Positions 1 through 12,600 of a DNA stretch of 64,000 nt are shown piece after piece. The stretch's first letter is position 1, and the number at the start of each line of letters is the position of its first letter. The stretch is from NCBI GenBank assembly GCA_964019165.1, contig OZ025268.1, positions 16,340,852 through 16,404,851 of the forward strand. The letters are read 5' to 3'. The position numbers were made by a program, and so were the translations under genes. Under the pieces are notes generated by a model. The model saw nothing but the letters and a program-made list of their open reading frames with translations, was not told the origin of the DNA and ran no database searches. The stretch comes from Mastigias papua. Its lineage: Eukaryota > Cnidaria > Scyphozoa > Rhizostomeae > Mastigiidae.

Positions 1-199
1 CAAGGATCATGCTAAGATGCTTATGCCACGATTTTCTTACTACCTTATCGTTACCTAGATTCAGGGGTGGATGCTGAAGTTTAACCTGTTATGTAGAAAT
101 AACCTCTTCGGTCTTTTTAGAGTTAACTGTATATTCCATTACAACGCCACAGTCTAACCTTATAAAGATCACAATTTAACTCAATTGTTGTTCTTGCCT

Positions 200-345
200 T
201 ATATTGTATCATAGAGAACAGCGATTTTGCAAAAAAGTTTGATGTTGCAATTCACGTTTTCAAAGAGATCATTTATGTAACCCAAAGAGAATAGGGGACA
301 AAGAACAGACCCTTGCGAAACTCAAGATGAGAACAGTTGCCCATT
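200..345 (-). mobile_element. Degenerate LINE reverse-transcriptase fragment
   Basis: Read on the minus strand, about 231-330 encodes SQGSVLCPLFSLGYINDL, followed by FENVNCNIKLF. This matches the conserved RT block of CR1/Jockey-like LINEs (PQGSVLGPLLF...YINDL). The FADD box that should follow is lost, and stops appear in flanking frames. It is a short decayed relic with no intact ORF; the exact clade cannot be read from so little. Confidence 0.65.
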
Positions 346-429
346 CGGAACATTTTCAGCTCAAAACGACTCTTTGTTTCCGACCAAGCAAGAGCATTTG
401 CTTTGAAAATAACAGGTCACATAGTATGC

Positions 430-720
430 CATTGTTTTCAAGCTTGTACTGAAGTGCCACAATCTATCATACGCCTATTAATATACGTGAGTTGCCAACA
501 ATAAATACCTTTAAAAGGCAACTGAAATTGTATATGAAGAGCAAGACATGAATAAACACAACCCCCTGAAAGAGCAGCTCTACAATAAATAGGTCTTTCT
601 TATGCTCTTTTGTCTATTTAATGGTTGCTTTTATTTATATAACTTTGTTTGTAATTCTTTTTTTTAAGCTGAAGTGTTGTTTTGTGTACAAAAGTATGAA
701 ATGAAATAAGGTTTAGATAG
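430..720 (+). mobile_element. LINE 3' end (RT C-terminus plus 3' UTR), degenerate
   Basis: Codons 498-551 read TINTFKRQLKLYMKSKT and then stop. This is the typical last stretch of CR1/L2-like ORF2 proteins (..SLPTFKRQLKxYL..). An AT-rich 3' UTR follows, ending in a GAAATGAAATAAG-type tail. It points the opposite way to the RT fragment just upstream, so the two are separate insertions or a rearranged copy. Confidence 0.5.
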
Positions 721-1454
721 CTCTAACAAGAAAGAAGAACCTAGATTGCAGAGTCATATTAAAGTGCTTCTGTAAAAAGCTGATCAAAAGTTGCTTGCAC
801 TTACACGTTTTTCAAATTATACTGATGTTGACAAGTTTAGAAATATTGTGAATACTCTTGCTATCTTCCATGATAGGTCGGTTATACGAAAATGAGCAAA
901 ATCCATGAGAGAGCTTGTCGAATCGCATACGAAGACAGTTGTTGTAACTTCGAAGGTTATAGAAGAAAGCAGAATTGTGTGCATTCAACAGAGAAACTTA
1001 AAGCTGCTTGCTACAGAAACCTCTAACTCAAAGAAATCTCAGTCCTAACTTCATGAAAGGATCTTCGTTGTGAAAGATACACCTTATTATATTTGTAGCT
1101 GCAAGAGTGTTTTTGCACCAAAAACTGCAGGGTATGCCATTAAAAGTATATGTTTTCTTAGATCTAAGATCTTTCATGCAATGCCATCTTCCACAAGAGT
1201 CCGGACCATAAACAACGTCAAAAGAAAATTTAAAAGCTATAATTTCGATTGCCGTTGTAAACTATGTAAGTATAATCAGAGTATAATCCTGATGATTTAG
1301 GGTTTTCATTGTTGCAGCCTTTAGCAGCCTACTCTTCAGTTTCTGTTGGCTTAGATTAGCACTCTAGCTAAGCAAAAGAGCCAACCTTAAAAAAAAATTT
1401 ATCATGAATTATTATAATTATACATATGTGAAAAGTTTGTTGGTACTACAAAAC

Positions 1455-1670
1455 TTCACTACAGCACGAAAAAGCGGTACCATGTTTTAGACATACTGAA
1501 AAGCTTATTTTCGTCCGACACTCATCAGAGTATGAAACGTCAGATAGCGACCGAAAGGTGAACCGAAATTTTGGTCGCTATCCGACGTTTCATACTCTGA
1601 CGAGTGTCGGACGAAAATAAGCTTTTCAGTATGTCTAAAACATGGTACCGCTTCTTCGTGCTGTAGTGAA
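1455..1670. repeat. Hairpin MITE-like inverted repeat (98-bp arms)
   Basis: The arms 1455-1552 and 1573-1670 are reverse complements with only a few mismatches and a 20-nt loop. They start with TTCACTACAGCACG and contain GTCCGACACTC. No ORF is present. A partial relative lies at 12141-12230. It behaves like a foldback/MITE insertion. Confidence 0.85.
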
Positions 1671-2940
1671 ATTATAAATATCTTTGAAAATATCCCTTAA
1701 CTCTGTTCAATTTCGTTGGAAATGTTCCCTGGTTCTTCCTTCTCTTTTCTTCCATTTCCCTAACAGTAGTTACTTGAAATTCTGCAATGAAACAGTGAAA
1801 TTTTCAATGACAAAAATTATTGATATATCATAGCTATATGAAAAGTGTGTCATCAAAATTTAATTATTTCGGCTGATTTAGCACGCCTTACTTCTTGATT
1901 GAATGTTCAATGCCATTGAATTAAACGGCAGCACATCTGTATTAGCTTCTAAACACGAAGACAATACCCCCCCCATATTGTTTAACTGAATTTGGAAGCA
2001 GTGAGCGGAATAGTCCCCCCATTCCTCCCATAGCTCTGCTAGTGCTTCTGGTTGAAGTGCTACGCATTTTCCTAATATGGGACCGCTTTATAGGGAACCT
2101 AATTGTAAAGAGTTACAAAACCTTAAAATACTTAAAGAACTTCTCAGCTTGGAACATGTTATCACTACAAAATATGCGGGAAATATGAAGGAGACTATAC
2201 AGAAATTGTGTGGAATCCTTGTAGCAAGTGGATCGTACTGCTATTGAAGAACCAACAAGAGAGCTTTTCGGCATCTATTTCAAGGCTCGAAACAATCTTT
2301 TGCATGGGTTTTTAACCGAGGTGGGGACATGTCCAAAGACACTGAACCGAGGAAGCTAAACTTGTAGCTACGCAGAAGAACAATGCCATCGATAAGAACC
2401 GAGATTATTCAATAAGAATTCTGCAACAACTTTATCGAACGATTGCACTACGATTTACCAACTTTCTGCTACTGACTGTTTGCAATCAAATATATAGGAA
2501 AATTAGACAATGCCTCAAAATCTATGAACACGGAAACTATCGTTGATTACGAACGTGAATATCTGGCTTTACACCTGCATAGGTATAAATGCATTGAATC
2601 CATGATTAGTTAGTTGTAACCCAGGCTGTTGTGGTCTCGATTTCAAATCAATGTTGGTAGAAGGCTGAGGGGCACAACAGTTGAAGGGCACTTATGCTAC
2701 ACCCCACATTTTAAGAGCCACACCCAGTTGCACTAATAGTACGTGCTTTACTATATTTGCTGCAAAGAGAGAAAGGCATGGGAAGTCTCGACAAGTGAAA
2801 AGTGGCACACTCTCTAATGTGTTATGATTTCGCTCATAGATTTTCTCCAGGTAATGGAAACATCTGGACATTTTGAAGGAATCTTTCAAGCATTTTGCAA
2901 GCACCGAGGGCACGTGTCCCCAATCCACCCCATTTACTAG

Positions 2941-4260
2941 GTACATTATTTCCCAAAAATTTCGGACGGCTAAATTTTCGGACAAATAGGTGGTCCGAAA
3001 ATTTTACCGTCCGAATTTTTGAACGTCCGAAATTTATGCTGTTCGAAAATTTTATCATAACTATATTATGTATATCAGATGTTGATAAATCAAGACGCAT
3101 GAGCTACATGCGGCTCTTTGATAGCCTATCAAAGAGCCGCATGTACCTCGTGCGTCTTGATTTATCAACATCTGATATACATAATATAGTTGTGATAAAA
3201 TTCTCGAACAGCATAAATTTCGGACGTTCAAAATTAGAAGGGAGTGAAATTAGTATGTTAGTCTACGACTCAAGAAACGTTTCTTAACTAATAAGATTAA
3301 TATAGAAAATTTCTCTTACAATTAGAAGGGAGTGAAATTACTATCTACAAGCAAATTTACTTTAGTATGAATTCACAATTTTTTGGTAGCAGCTCATTGC
3401 TGCTCTCAACCATCTGATTCTTATAACATGCAGCCATTATCCTAGAGGAGCGTGGCAACTCCTGTACCATATAGGACTTTTGTGAGATTCTTCTATAGAC
3501 GAATTATTAATTGAGCTAGGAATGGAAAGTTCAGAATGAAGTTGTCGAGTAATCTGCTATTGACTTTTTTGAAATTGCTATCCTAAGGTATCCCATGTTT
3601 CGAGATATATGGCTGTTAAATATAATGAACATTTTGTGGAAAATATTCTAGCAAGTTGAAATATCATTCCTGCCTCTCTGATAATCCCGCATCTTTTAAT
3701 AATCTCCCATTGAATTACAAGGCTGAATCAATAAACCCACAATGAGAATACAAGGGAGAATACTGTTTCTTATATTTGCTCTCCAAGTCGTACACTGCAC
3801 AAAAGTGAAGCAAAGAGTGTTCCTCAAAGTAGTAAGGAACGGATGAAAACCATAACTAATATGTTCACAGCATACTTACTATGTTCACAGTAATGAATTC
3901 GAGCATATTTCTTCCAATGCAACGGATATATCTAGAAGTAGCAGCCCATTGCATTCCATTAGAAATAGAATCTCCTAGTGGATTCAATGCATCTTTTACA
4001 AAGAATCGCTGAAACAACAATATCTAATGAAAAAAGCTCGATTGAACTAGAGGTCCCATTCCCTGATCTGACTTCAGATGAAGATCAACAAGATGCAAAT
4101 TAGAACCATTATGTTCAGTTTGAGATATTTTAAGAAATTTCTTCGCTTCACTTGCATTTCTTCGAAAGTTTTGTCTGAAATAATCGGAAATCCTCAAATT
4201 TAGGTCCGAAAATTTAACGCCCGAAATTAAACCGTCCGAAATTTTTGGGAATTAATGTAC
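2941..4260. mobile_element. Non-autonomous DNA transposon with ~30-bp TIRs
   Basis: The left end (GTACATTATTTCCCAAAAAT, then TTCGGACGG) and the reverse complement of the right end (GTACATTAATTCCCAAAAAT, then TTCGGACGG) match almost perfectly. The GTCCGAAAATTT motif recurs just inside both ends. The 1320-bp interior has no coding signal, but it includes a separate near-perfect palindrome next to the left end. No clear target-site duplication is visible. Confidence 0.75.
3021..3229. repeat. 103-bp-arm palindrome inside the TIR element
   Basis: The arms 3021-3123 and 3127-3229 are reverse complements with about 4 mismatches around a 3-nt GCC loop. This would fold into a very stable stem. The 130-codon open frame across this region is a by-product of the palindrome. 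A 20-bp motif with AATTAGAAGGGAGTGAAATT repeats directly just downstream (about 3232 and 3320). Confidence 0.9.
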
Positions 4261-4869
4261 TTCTCTTCTCGCCTAACGTTAATGTCCTTTGCCGGACAGT
4301 GCTGGGCAACGAAAATGGCTGTCGGTAAAAACCTGATACTCTTGTGCTAGAAATCCAATGATCCTATCGGTGATCCCCAAAATGGTAGAAAACCAGGTTG
4401 TTAAAGCATTTGGATTTGAAACCTGCCCATATGTCACACCTGTAACAAAGTAAATAAAAAAATCAGACCTTGTAACCCAGATTGATGCATTGAAGTGAAT
4501 AGACTAGTGTACTGTTTAGGGGCATCCTGATTTGTGGTAGACGTTTCAGGTGGCACGTAGAACAGCTTCAATCTAGATTTGAAAGGTTTGACTGTATATT
4601 TTTCTTTTTGTTTGTATATTTTGTACCTGTTCTCTTGATAGGAGACATACTATCTAAAAGTTAGCTCACGTTCCAAGGATGTGTTCTATCTTTGCAGTAC
4701 GTATAACGTGGGCCTATCATTGTTCGCAATCCCATTTATGGACGTGCTTAATTGATAAATACATTGCATAGATATTTTGATAGGAAGGTCAAGAGCAGTA
4801 TTACGTATTCACAGTGAAAGGATCTGAGGTGCTAAGGTCAAGATTAAACAGTAACAGCCCTGCATGTCA

Positions 4870-4943
4870 ATGGCGGCGGCGTTGTACACCCGCATGTTAA
4901 AAATTTATGCTTTTTGGCTCCAGAATCAGAATGAATATACGAG
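4870..4943 (+). CDS. Possible 5' exon of the 6.1-kb gene (uORF or N-terminus)
   Basis: ATG at 4870 opens MAAALYTRMLKIYAFWLQNQ, then NEYTR, and meets a good donor (GAG|GTACGA) at 4943/4944. Splicing to the acceptor at 6096 would continue as VVSNQFRHEGIPILQKPAW and stop at 6155-6157. That gives a 44-codon frame overlapping the start of the main ORF in another frame. A weaker acceptor at 6112 would instead join it in frame with the main ORF (..NEYTSLDMKG..). The basic/aromatic N-terminus loosely recalls LYR-motif mitochondrial proteins. This is inference from splice signals only. Confidence 0.3.
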
Positions 4944-5321
4944 GTACGATATTAGTTTCTAGGCTATGCGGATCATTGTGAAGGATAGACTTGGATGTCA
5001 AAATTTCAACTGGACGCTGCTAACCTTTTTCACGGTCATGGACTTGTTTTGCTTCATTCTGCCATGTTGTCCAGTAATGACACTACAACCATATGAAGCA
5101 GCTCTTCTACAGAAAGCCTCTCCCTCTACGCGCGCGAACGCTGCATTTGTGTCCAGCTATGGGACTAAGCGGCAATAAGTGAAGTAGAGATCTTGGGAGA
5201 CACCTTTTCTTTGTTTCCAATTTGTGCGGTGGGTGTCAGTGGTTTTACACTTTTGGGCGGGTCTATCTTTTGTTTTACACTGCGAAGCTACTTCTGCGTG
5301 GCAAGAGGGATTACCCTCTGA

Positions 5322-5343
5322 GTTTTGCTCCTAGGAGCAAAAC
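5322..5343. repeat. 22-bp perfect palindrome
   Basis: GTTTTGCTCC followed by TAGGAGCAAAAC forms a perfect palindrome. It is flanked by CTCTGAG in direct orientation on both sides, so the duplicated block is wider than the stem. Function unknown. Confidence 0.7.
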
Positions 5344-5539
5344 TCTGAGGGAAATGTTTGATGACCACACCCAAGAAATATAATTGTCCCTTAAAAGCAT
5401 TGGGGAAACTAGTCACCTTATTTGCCCACCACTGCTACTTGGTGAAATATTAGGTATGAATCTCATTAGGCTTTTGAAAAAGGTATTAAAGTATTTGTGA
5501 TAAATGACTAAATAAGATTCAAAACCATCTTCAAAAAGG

Positions 5540-5745
5540 GGGTGCTCTCTCCTCGATTAGTTTATCTATTGAGAGAGCTCCTCCTAAAGAAATCCCCCTG
5601 CATGCAACATCTTATGTAATTGTTATTCATTGTATGTTATTATAAGTATGTTTATGTAATTTGTAGTCATTGTATGTAATTAGTGTTAGTGTTTTAATAA
5701 GATATTGTATGTAGAGGAATTTTAAAATATATGAACTGAACTGAG
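5540..5745 (+). repeat. LINE-type 3' UTR repeat, copy 1 of 3
   Basis: Begins near TCTCTCCTCGAT and contains the diagnostic GAGAGAGCTCCTCCTAAAGA block. It ends in AAAATATATGAACTGAACTG. Two relatives lie at 35530-35770 and 60845-61060 with the same order of blocks. The simple TGAACTGAA-like end is typical of 3' tails of CR1/L2-type LINEs whose 5' parts were lost. Confidence 0.65.
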
Positions 5746-5875
5746 TATCTTACCAGCTGCAGTATAAAGATTTATAGCAATAGAGCTTCTGGTAAACACA
5801 ACCAGCATTAGATATTTAGTTTCATGATGTGTTTCGTTATGTATTTTATTCTGTTTACATAGCACCAATTTCTAG

Positions 5876-6068
5876 CCCTGTGGTTTCCAACGTGATGAAA
5901 TCCCTTGCAGCCCCCATGAAGCCTATGGTGGTCCCCTAAAGGACTGCATACTTATGCAGTCCTTAAGGGAGTAGTAATAGAGTATACTCTCTGAAGGACC
6001 CTGCTTTAAGAAATTATGGTGTAGGGGACTGCCATGCAAAATAATTCAAAAAGTTCACGAACCACTGA
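5876..6068. mobile_element. hAT-like MITE, copy 1
   Basis: The ends CTGTGGTTTCCAACGTG and (reverse complement) CATCAGTGGTTCGTGAACTT form short TIRs of the CAGTGGTTCCCAAAC type. The interior contains GGGGACTGCCATGCAAAATA, matched at 10148-10368. It also holds a 12-bp hairpin (AAGGACTGCATA, two bases, then its complement). The element ends only about 28 bp before the splice acceptor of the next exon. Confidence 0.6.
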
Positions 6069-6096
6069 TGTAACAAGCCTTTTATTCTATTCACAG

Positions 6097-6623
6097 GGTA
6101 GTTAGTAACCAGTTTAGACATGAAGGGATTCCAATATTGCAGAAACCTGCTTGGTGAGCAGCTAAGTGATGAAGAGATGCAGGTTGTTAAGTATAGCAAG
6201 GGTGAATTGTACTATCATGTTATGCTTAAGGATGTCCAAGCATTTGCATTTCTGGGGATGTGTCTTGTTGCACCAGCAGTCCAACTTATCAGAGGGCCAA
6301 GGAACTTGGCAGCACTGCAGGCAACTGCAATAAAGTATGGCAAGGTTGGTGCAGTCCTTGGTGTCCCAGCAGGAGCTGCCATGATGTACTTGAGAGCACG
6401 AGGTGGGAGTATTGATGCTGATGGTTTTTACGACCGTGCTTATCGTTTGCGTAAAAATAGAAACCAAGTCCGTGTTGATAGAGGCACATACTTAGGTACA
6501 GCTGCTGGTATAGCTGGGGCCCTTGGAATGGGAGCATCAGTTTCATCTGGGGCAGTTGTTGGAATGGTTGCTGGCACAGTCCTTGGAGGTTTATATAATA
6601 TTGGTAAGGACAAGCATGTTTAG
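6097..6623 (+). CDS. Gly/Ala-rich predicted multi-pass membrane protein, unknown function
   Basis: The exon starts after a strong acceptor (TATTCACAG, 6096). An in-frame TAG at 6099 makes ATG 6120 the likely start, giving 167 aa and a TAG stop at 6621. An acidic/polar N-terminus (residues 1-35) is followed by four hydrophobic, glycine-rich stretches: about 40-60, 77-97, 122-138 and 140-158. The last two hold GxxxG-like spacing (GTAAGIAGALGMG, GMVAGTVLGG) reminiscent of Tim17/22-type or DUF1757-type small membrane proteins. I do not firmly recognise the family. Codon use looks genuinely coding, and frames on the opposite strand here are shadows. A 5' UTR exon must lie upstream; 4870-4943 is one candidate. 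Confidence 0.75.
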
Positions 6624-9600
6624 AATATAATTGAACAAAGGTGATAGGTGATGCTGTAACACATCTGCTTACTGTTTCTTTTAACAAGTGATAAATACAT
6701 CTTTATGTTTTGGTCTGGTACATGTTTTTATCAGGTTCAGGTAAACATATCATAAATGTGGAAGATTTTAATTGCACAAAACACACAAACTCACTGCACA
6801 TCATACATTACATACATTCTTAAACTGGGTTGTTTTTTATCATGAAGTATATGCACGTTAAAGAATAAGAAATATTTTGAATAGATTAGATTTGCATGCT
6901 AACTATTTTTCAAACATCTGAAGCTGTTTTTTTACCATGTCAACTCTTAGTTATACATTCAGAGTAATACTCAAAATAGGTTTCTGATCATAATCTACAA
7001 AGTTTGCAGTTTGGTTGTAGAGAATATTATTTTGCAATGTAAATGGGATATTTATCAGTTTTTACACTTGCCTGTTTGTAGTGTCTTGATTTGCAAAAGG
7101 TGAAAAATGGCCTAGAAGTTTTGAAGTACTTTTCAGTGCCAGAAAATGGGGGGCTGGCACTTAGTAATTTCCCAAAAAGTTTTCCCACTCCCTCTGAGCT
7201 TATCAAGACCTCCCACTTTTTGGTTTTCCTATTGTTAATCTGAGAAATACTTTTCTTGTGGAAGTCTTCATCACCATATTACTGTTTGATCCAACAAGAT
7301 ACTGTCATTATGACAAAACAGCATTTCAGTGATAGCTGATTTGCCACATATACATTAAAGCTGATGCCAAATTCTTAGGCCCTTTCATGAACATTTTCAG
7401 ATGGTATTAGAAATGGTCTACCTACTTTTCTGAATCTAGTTGCACAGTTTTGTTGAAAAATAGTGTAGCCTTAATTGGAGGGCTATTTTATTTGTTCAAT
7501 AGGCACAAAATGCCCATTGAATTAGCACAGAGGGTACACCACACTGGGTACACCACCCAGAGCCTACATACTGAATTTGAAAATGGGGACCAAGTTAAAT
7601 TGACACAAACATATATTTCACTTACTAGGCTTGTCATATCATCCTGTACTCTGCAAAGAATCAGTTTCTTTATGACCCACACTTCAGGGGAAAGTGGGAG
7701 CATGTAAGAATGAGGGTTTTGGGGCAAGGCCCCCAGGACAATGGCCTGTAACCATTAGAAAGATGCCTTAGGTGAATGTAGAGATATGCCTATTCTAGAT
7801 AGAAACTGGCAAGTAAGGTCAATGATTCACATGTGACGAACTTCAATAGGTTTTATGACATTTCTGGAAGAACATTGCTTACCAGTCTAAAATTGGAAGT
7901 ATGTCATGTTATTGAGTTTCTGAGTTTTTTTCTATAAGTGTGTATTTTCAAATGTAATGCATTTGATCCAAGAGGCAGCAAAAACAGCAAAACAATGTAA
8001 GGATATGCCAAAAACAGACATAAATGTGACAAATAATAGGAGCTAATATACTTCAGTTTATGAAATAAGAAAATCACTGCCCACATAAATCATGGAGAGA
8101 TATCAATGTTTTTCTTTTGCTGAAACCCCCCCCCCCACAATGGTCTGAAATTAAAAGGACAATATAATGCAATTAATACACAAATGCTAAAATAATATAG
8201 TTTGTGAGCTGAAAAATATCTCCAAAAAGTGGGGGCATGCCTCCAGCTGCCTGTTACAGAGCCCCTGTGCCTGTTGATTAAGTGGATTATGTGGATAATT
8301 TTCTACTGCTAATATATTGTCTGAGCAATTCTGGGGAATTTTATTTGCTTTTTCATTGCTGCTTTTTGCACCATACTATTATGAACTTTATAGGACATGA
8401 ATGGAATCTAGTGTTTTATGGTTTCTGCCCCCATCTTTTTAGCTGAACTTTCATTTTACAGGCATGGCATGCCCTTTCAGTAGGCATCTACCTTAAGGGA
8501 ACCATTTTTTGCAGCTTTGCAACTTTTGAAAGATGTCTTGGAGTTTATTTTTGCATTTTGAGAAATTTCGAGAACTGTTTTTGTTTGACAATCAAGTTTG
8601 TGAATGGCCAATGTTTTTGTTAATTTCACAGAACAGCTTTTCGCTGTTGCTTAATTTGTGATTAGTCCTATGGCACTTAAGTTCACAAGCTAGGGTCATA
8701 GTCATGTAAAAAATTATTGATTTCACACCCTACCCCCATAATGAAAACCATCACGTTTTGCCCCCATGTCCAATCCAGATAGATGTAGACCAAATCATAT
8801 TTCAAAAGAAATATGGCCATTCAAATGAGTTGCTATTAGGCCACAAGGCTAGTCGAACACCAAAGGCATCCTTTTATCCACGTGATGTTCTGAAAACCAG
8901 GGGATTTTTAATATTTGGACAGAATGGAGTTCTGCAAATATGAATCGATTCATGGACTAGAACTTTGAGCCAACAAACCAAATATTGATGGATAGCTCAA
9001 ATGGGCAGTAATTCTTACATTTCATCAAATATGACAGCTTAGAGATAAAACTGTAAGAACTAAAAGACAACTCTTTGTTGGTATCATTCTATCAAAGCAG
9101 TTTGGGTTTGCCTCTCAGATCACTGCACCTCAATAACTCTAGTGGGTACTTTACTGTACTACTGTTTGCAAAAGGACTTAATCTCCAAGGGCCCAGCAAC
9201 CTTGAGCATAATCAATTCAGTTGAATGAATTCAGTTGACAAGTTTTCATTTGAAAGTATATCATACGAAGCATACAATTTCCTGCACAAACCAAGTTTGA
9301 AGAGATAGTGAGCTCGGTTTCTGAGAAATAAAAGAGTAGAGTATCTATAACTACTGCATTTTTGAAAAGGACCTGCTTCAATCATATTTGATAACTTAGT
9401 ATCAGACCACAGTAGAGACTGTGGTGAAGGCCAACTAGCACTCATCAACTTTTCTTTCCCCATTCAGTAAACCCTTTCACCATTTAAGAACACATTGTAT
9501 AGGAAAACAGGCTCTTCTTATAAGACTACAGGGCAACAAATATATATCCCTAAATTAAACAAAGTACCTACAATCATTATGCATATGAATATTGCTATTT
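6624..9600. other. 3' flank/intergenic, no recognisable gene
   Basis: AT-rich sequence with C-runs (around 8127) and scattered short ORFs without domain signatures or convincing splice-site context. The proximal part probably includes the 3' UTR of the upstream gene, and the distal part the 3' UTR of the minus-strand ATP-citrate lyase gene. No poly(A) signal could be assigned with confidence. Confidence 0.4.
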
Positions 9601-9696
9601 GTCACAACCATAATTATTGGTTCCTTTGAAAGCTGGCACGATGGGCGATGCCGAAAAGTACAGCTAAAGCTATCATATGAGTATCCTCAAATTTGA

Positions 9697-12600
9697 TTAT
9701 TCAAATGGCGCCGGTCTTTGCTGCAGATGGTCTGGTAGCATGTATGTTATGTCATCCCAAGGGTGTCGGTATAAACCTTGCTTGAGACGACGTTGATCCA
9801 AAAAGTGGCCTAAGAGAAGAAGCATTGAATCTTGTTACCACTGACCTTATAGAGAAAGTGTAGGAAATTTGTTTTCAACATATGGTTTCATCAAGCAAAA
9901 ATAAAAGTACCGTAGCAGCAAAGGTAAACAAAAATTGCGGTTACAAAACTATATTGAGTGCTCATGAATTCAGATAATTTTTGCTTCCTTCCCTGTGGAT
10001 GCACCTGGACTTATTGGTTATACCCCCACAATGCACTTTGCCATGTACATTGCCTGCTTGATGAGGTGATTAATGAGAATAGAACAAAGCATTCGCGGTA
10101 TTGGGATGTAGAAGTGCCGTAAACGTTACTAAACATTATAGAACAGTAGTGGCTCCCGAACTGGGGCCTGCAAAGGGTGTCAGTGGTCCAGTGAGAGGTT
10201 GTCGTCGCTTGTTCAACTCGTTGGTATGGTAGGCTTATTAACCAGTATCACTGTTGATATTGATTTTTGTGAAATTTTATCTATCATAACATCTATCCCT
10301 GATTCGAAAAAGTATGCTGCGGGGGACCGCCATATAAAATAATTTGAAAAGTTTGGGAAGCTGTTGTAGCGTCATGTATCTATCACTCTCAAGTCCTACA
10401 GATACTTCTCAAACGCTATTTTTAGAGTTCTGGAAGCTATCATATGCCATTAGATTCGGCTCTTATAAGGTTCCAGTAGGTAGCAGATGAGCAAACACTA
10501 TTTGAATGCATTTCTACATATCTGATAAAACAAACCAAATTAAACATTAGTGGACTTGAGATATAGTTCTTTAAACTGCACAGTATTGCAAGCAGTTATC
10601 TATTCGCATCGAAACACACTTAAAAATACCAAAAAGTACGGAATGTAGGTATTTACCTATAAAACCAATTGATCTGCCAAGTACAAACAACCCATTCAAT
10701 GCACCTATCGAAATATATTCATCAGCTTCTTCCCTGCAAAAAAAGCGAGATTTTAGCTATTAACTTGAGCAAGGGCCCGATTAAGTCCACTTTAATTCAG
10801 GCCTAGAAATGAGTTCTCTCAACTCAACTACACATTTCACTTGAGTTTGTAGGGTCCTGAAAAATTCTAATGTGATTTTGCTGTTGTACAATTTGGGAAT
10901 GTTAAGTCCTCGACAACATGAAAGTTTCGAGTTTAATTGATCGAATATCGAACATAAACGGAAGATCTTCGTTGCCGTGCATTGCGTGATCCTTAAACAC
11001 CTAAAAGCATTGCAAAAAAGTTATACCCAAAAGAGGTTATGAAAAACTGAGTTAATGTCCTCGAGGCTCTTTTTACTAAAAAGGATGCATTAGATGGCAA
11101 AGAGCCCAAAGTTCCTCAGACAGGGACAGTTATTTCAAGTTTCTGATACACATATTAAATGTATGATAGTCTTCAAATATGATAAAAAAATGACGATTTA
11201 ATGGCAACAGTTAAAGAGGGGAAATCTAGAGGTTGCTACGAGACACGACGAGAAGAAACTATGATGTTACTACAGGGGCATTCCTAGATATTTTATGAGG
11301 TGTAGCACCTAACTTTTACCAACAAAAATGGGCCTGGCTCCTATGATAGTCAATATCTGTTTATAAACAAAATGCCCTGAATATTTAACACATGATTTCA
11401 TTAATAAAGCACGTAATCCTTCTCCTTGGGTTTCTAAAACAAAAAAGTAAAACATTTGCTGACAGAAATAGCAGAATTGATGATTTGCTGAAAAATCTTG
11501 CCTGGGAGTGAGGCATACTCACACCCCCTATATAAGGGTCTGGGCCGCTATGAAACATCAACAGAAGTCAAGAGGTTCCAATACTAAGGTCTATCACTTC
11601 AAAAATGTTGGTAAGTACCTTATTCAGATTAAATCTTGGTCTATAAATTTAATGATTTTAAAGAGAGGTTTCTGTTGGTTTTTATGGAGAACTTAGCTCC
11701 GTTCCGACCGCTCCGAAAACCCATAAGAATTTAAAGAGATTTAACCATTGAAAAGTGTCTTTAGTGATAAGTTTCATGTGATAAACCAAAATGATCGATC
11801 TATTTAATGATGCTGCACTGTGTCAAAGCTCTGCGTAAAAAATCAGTTTCTGGTTTTGCAAAGATCAGAACTATGCAGTTACCTGGAGAAATTGCCACAA
11901 TATCGAAGCAAGTCGACAAATGCAACACCAATACAACCATCCACATTCAAAATCAGATTGGGTTTCTGAAAGGAAAATCACATAATAAATAGCCTATCAA
12001 TAAACATTAGAAATTAGATTATCAGACTATACTAGATTTATCCAATACATTGAGCAAAAGATACAAAGGAAATCAGGAAATTTAGCAAAGAATTAAGCAA
12101 TCATCTCATCGCGGTAATGAAGCATCATTGCGTAAATTGAAACCGAAATCACCTTTCGGTCGTTATCCGACGATTCATACTCAGTGTCGGACGAGTGTCA
12201 GATGAGTGTCGGATGAAAAAAGCGTTAAAAAAATGTTCCCACATTTCGAGCCATAAAGAAGAGTTCTATAGTACTAACAGACTATTCAAATAATTCTATA
12301 AGCCCCATCCAAAAAGCATCAAAAATAAATGAGCCCCCAGGGGAGGTATAAACACAGAGGATTTACTGTATCTTCTATTTTCCAGGAAGCGATAGTATAA
12401 GAATTTGAGATACCAAAAACAGTAAAATTTCCTGAACTTTAGTGAGAAAAAAGCATAACTCAAGGAAACAGGCTTCAACTTGAACTTCAGTAATATTCAA
12501 ATTAATAATAAGTCACCAGACTCTCCACCCAAAAATCATTAAACCACTCGCAAAAAATCAATATTACATGATTTTGAGCTTTACCTTAGCCGTTGTAATT

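Noticed and set aside
2895..3287. 130-codon plus-strand ORF and its minus-strand mirror
   Set aside because: Both lie across the near-perfect palindrome, so the same peptide is read from either strand. No domain is present and the frame is structural coincidence.
6162..6687. Minus-strand ORFs of 101 and 132 codons
   Set aside because: Shadows of the plus-strand membrane-protein exon.
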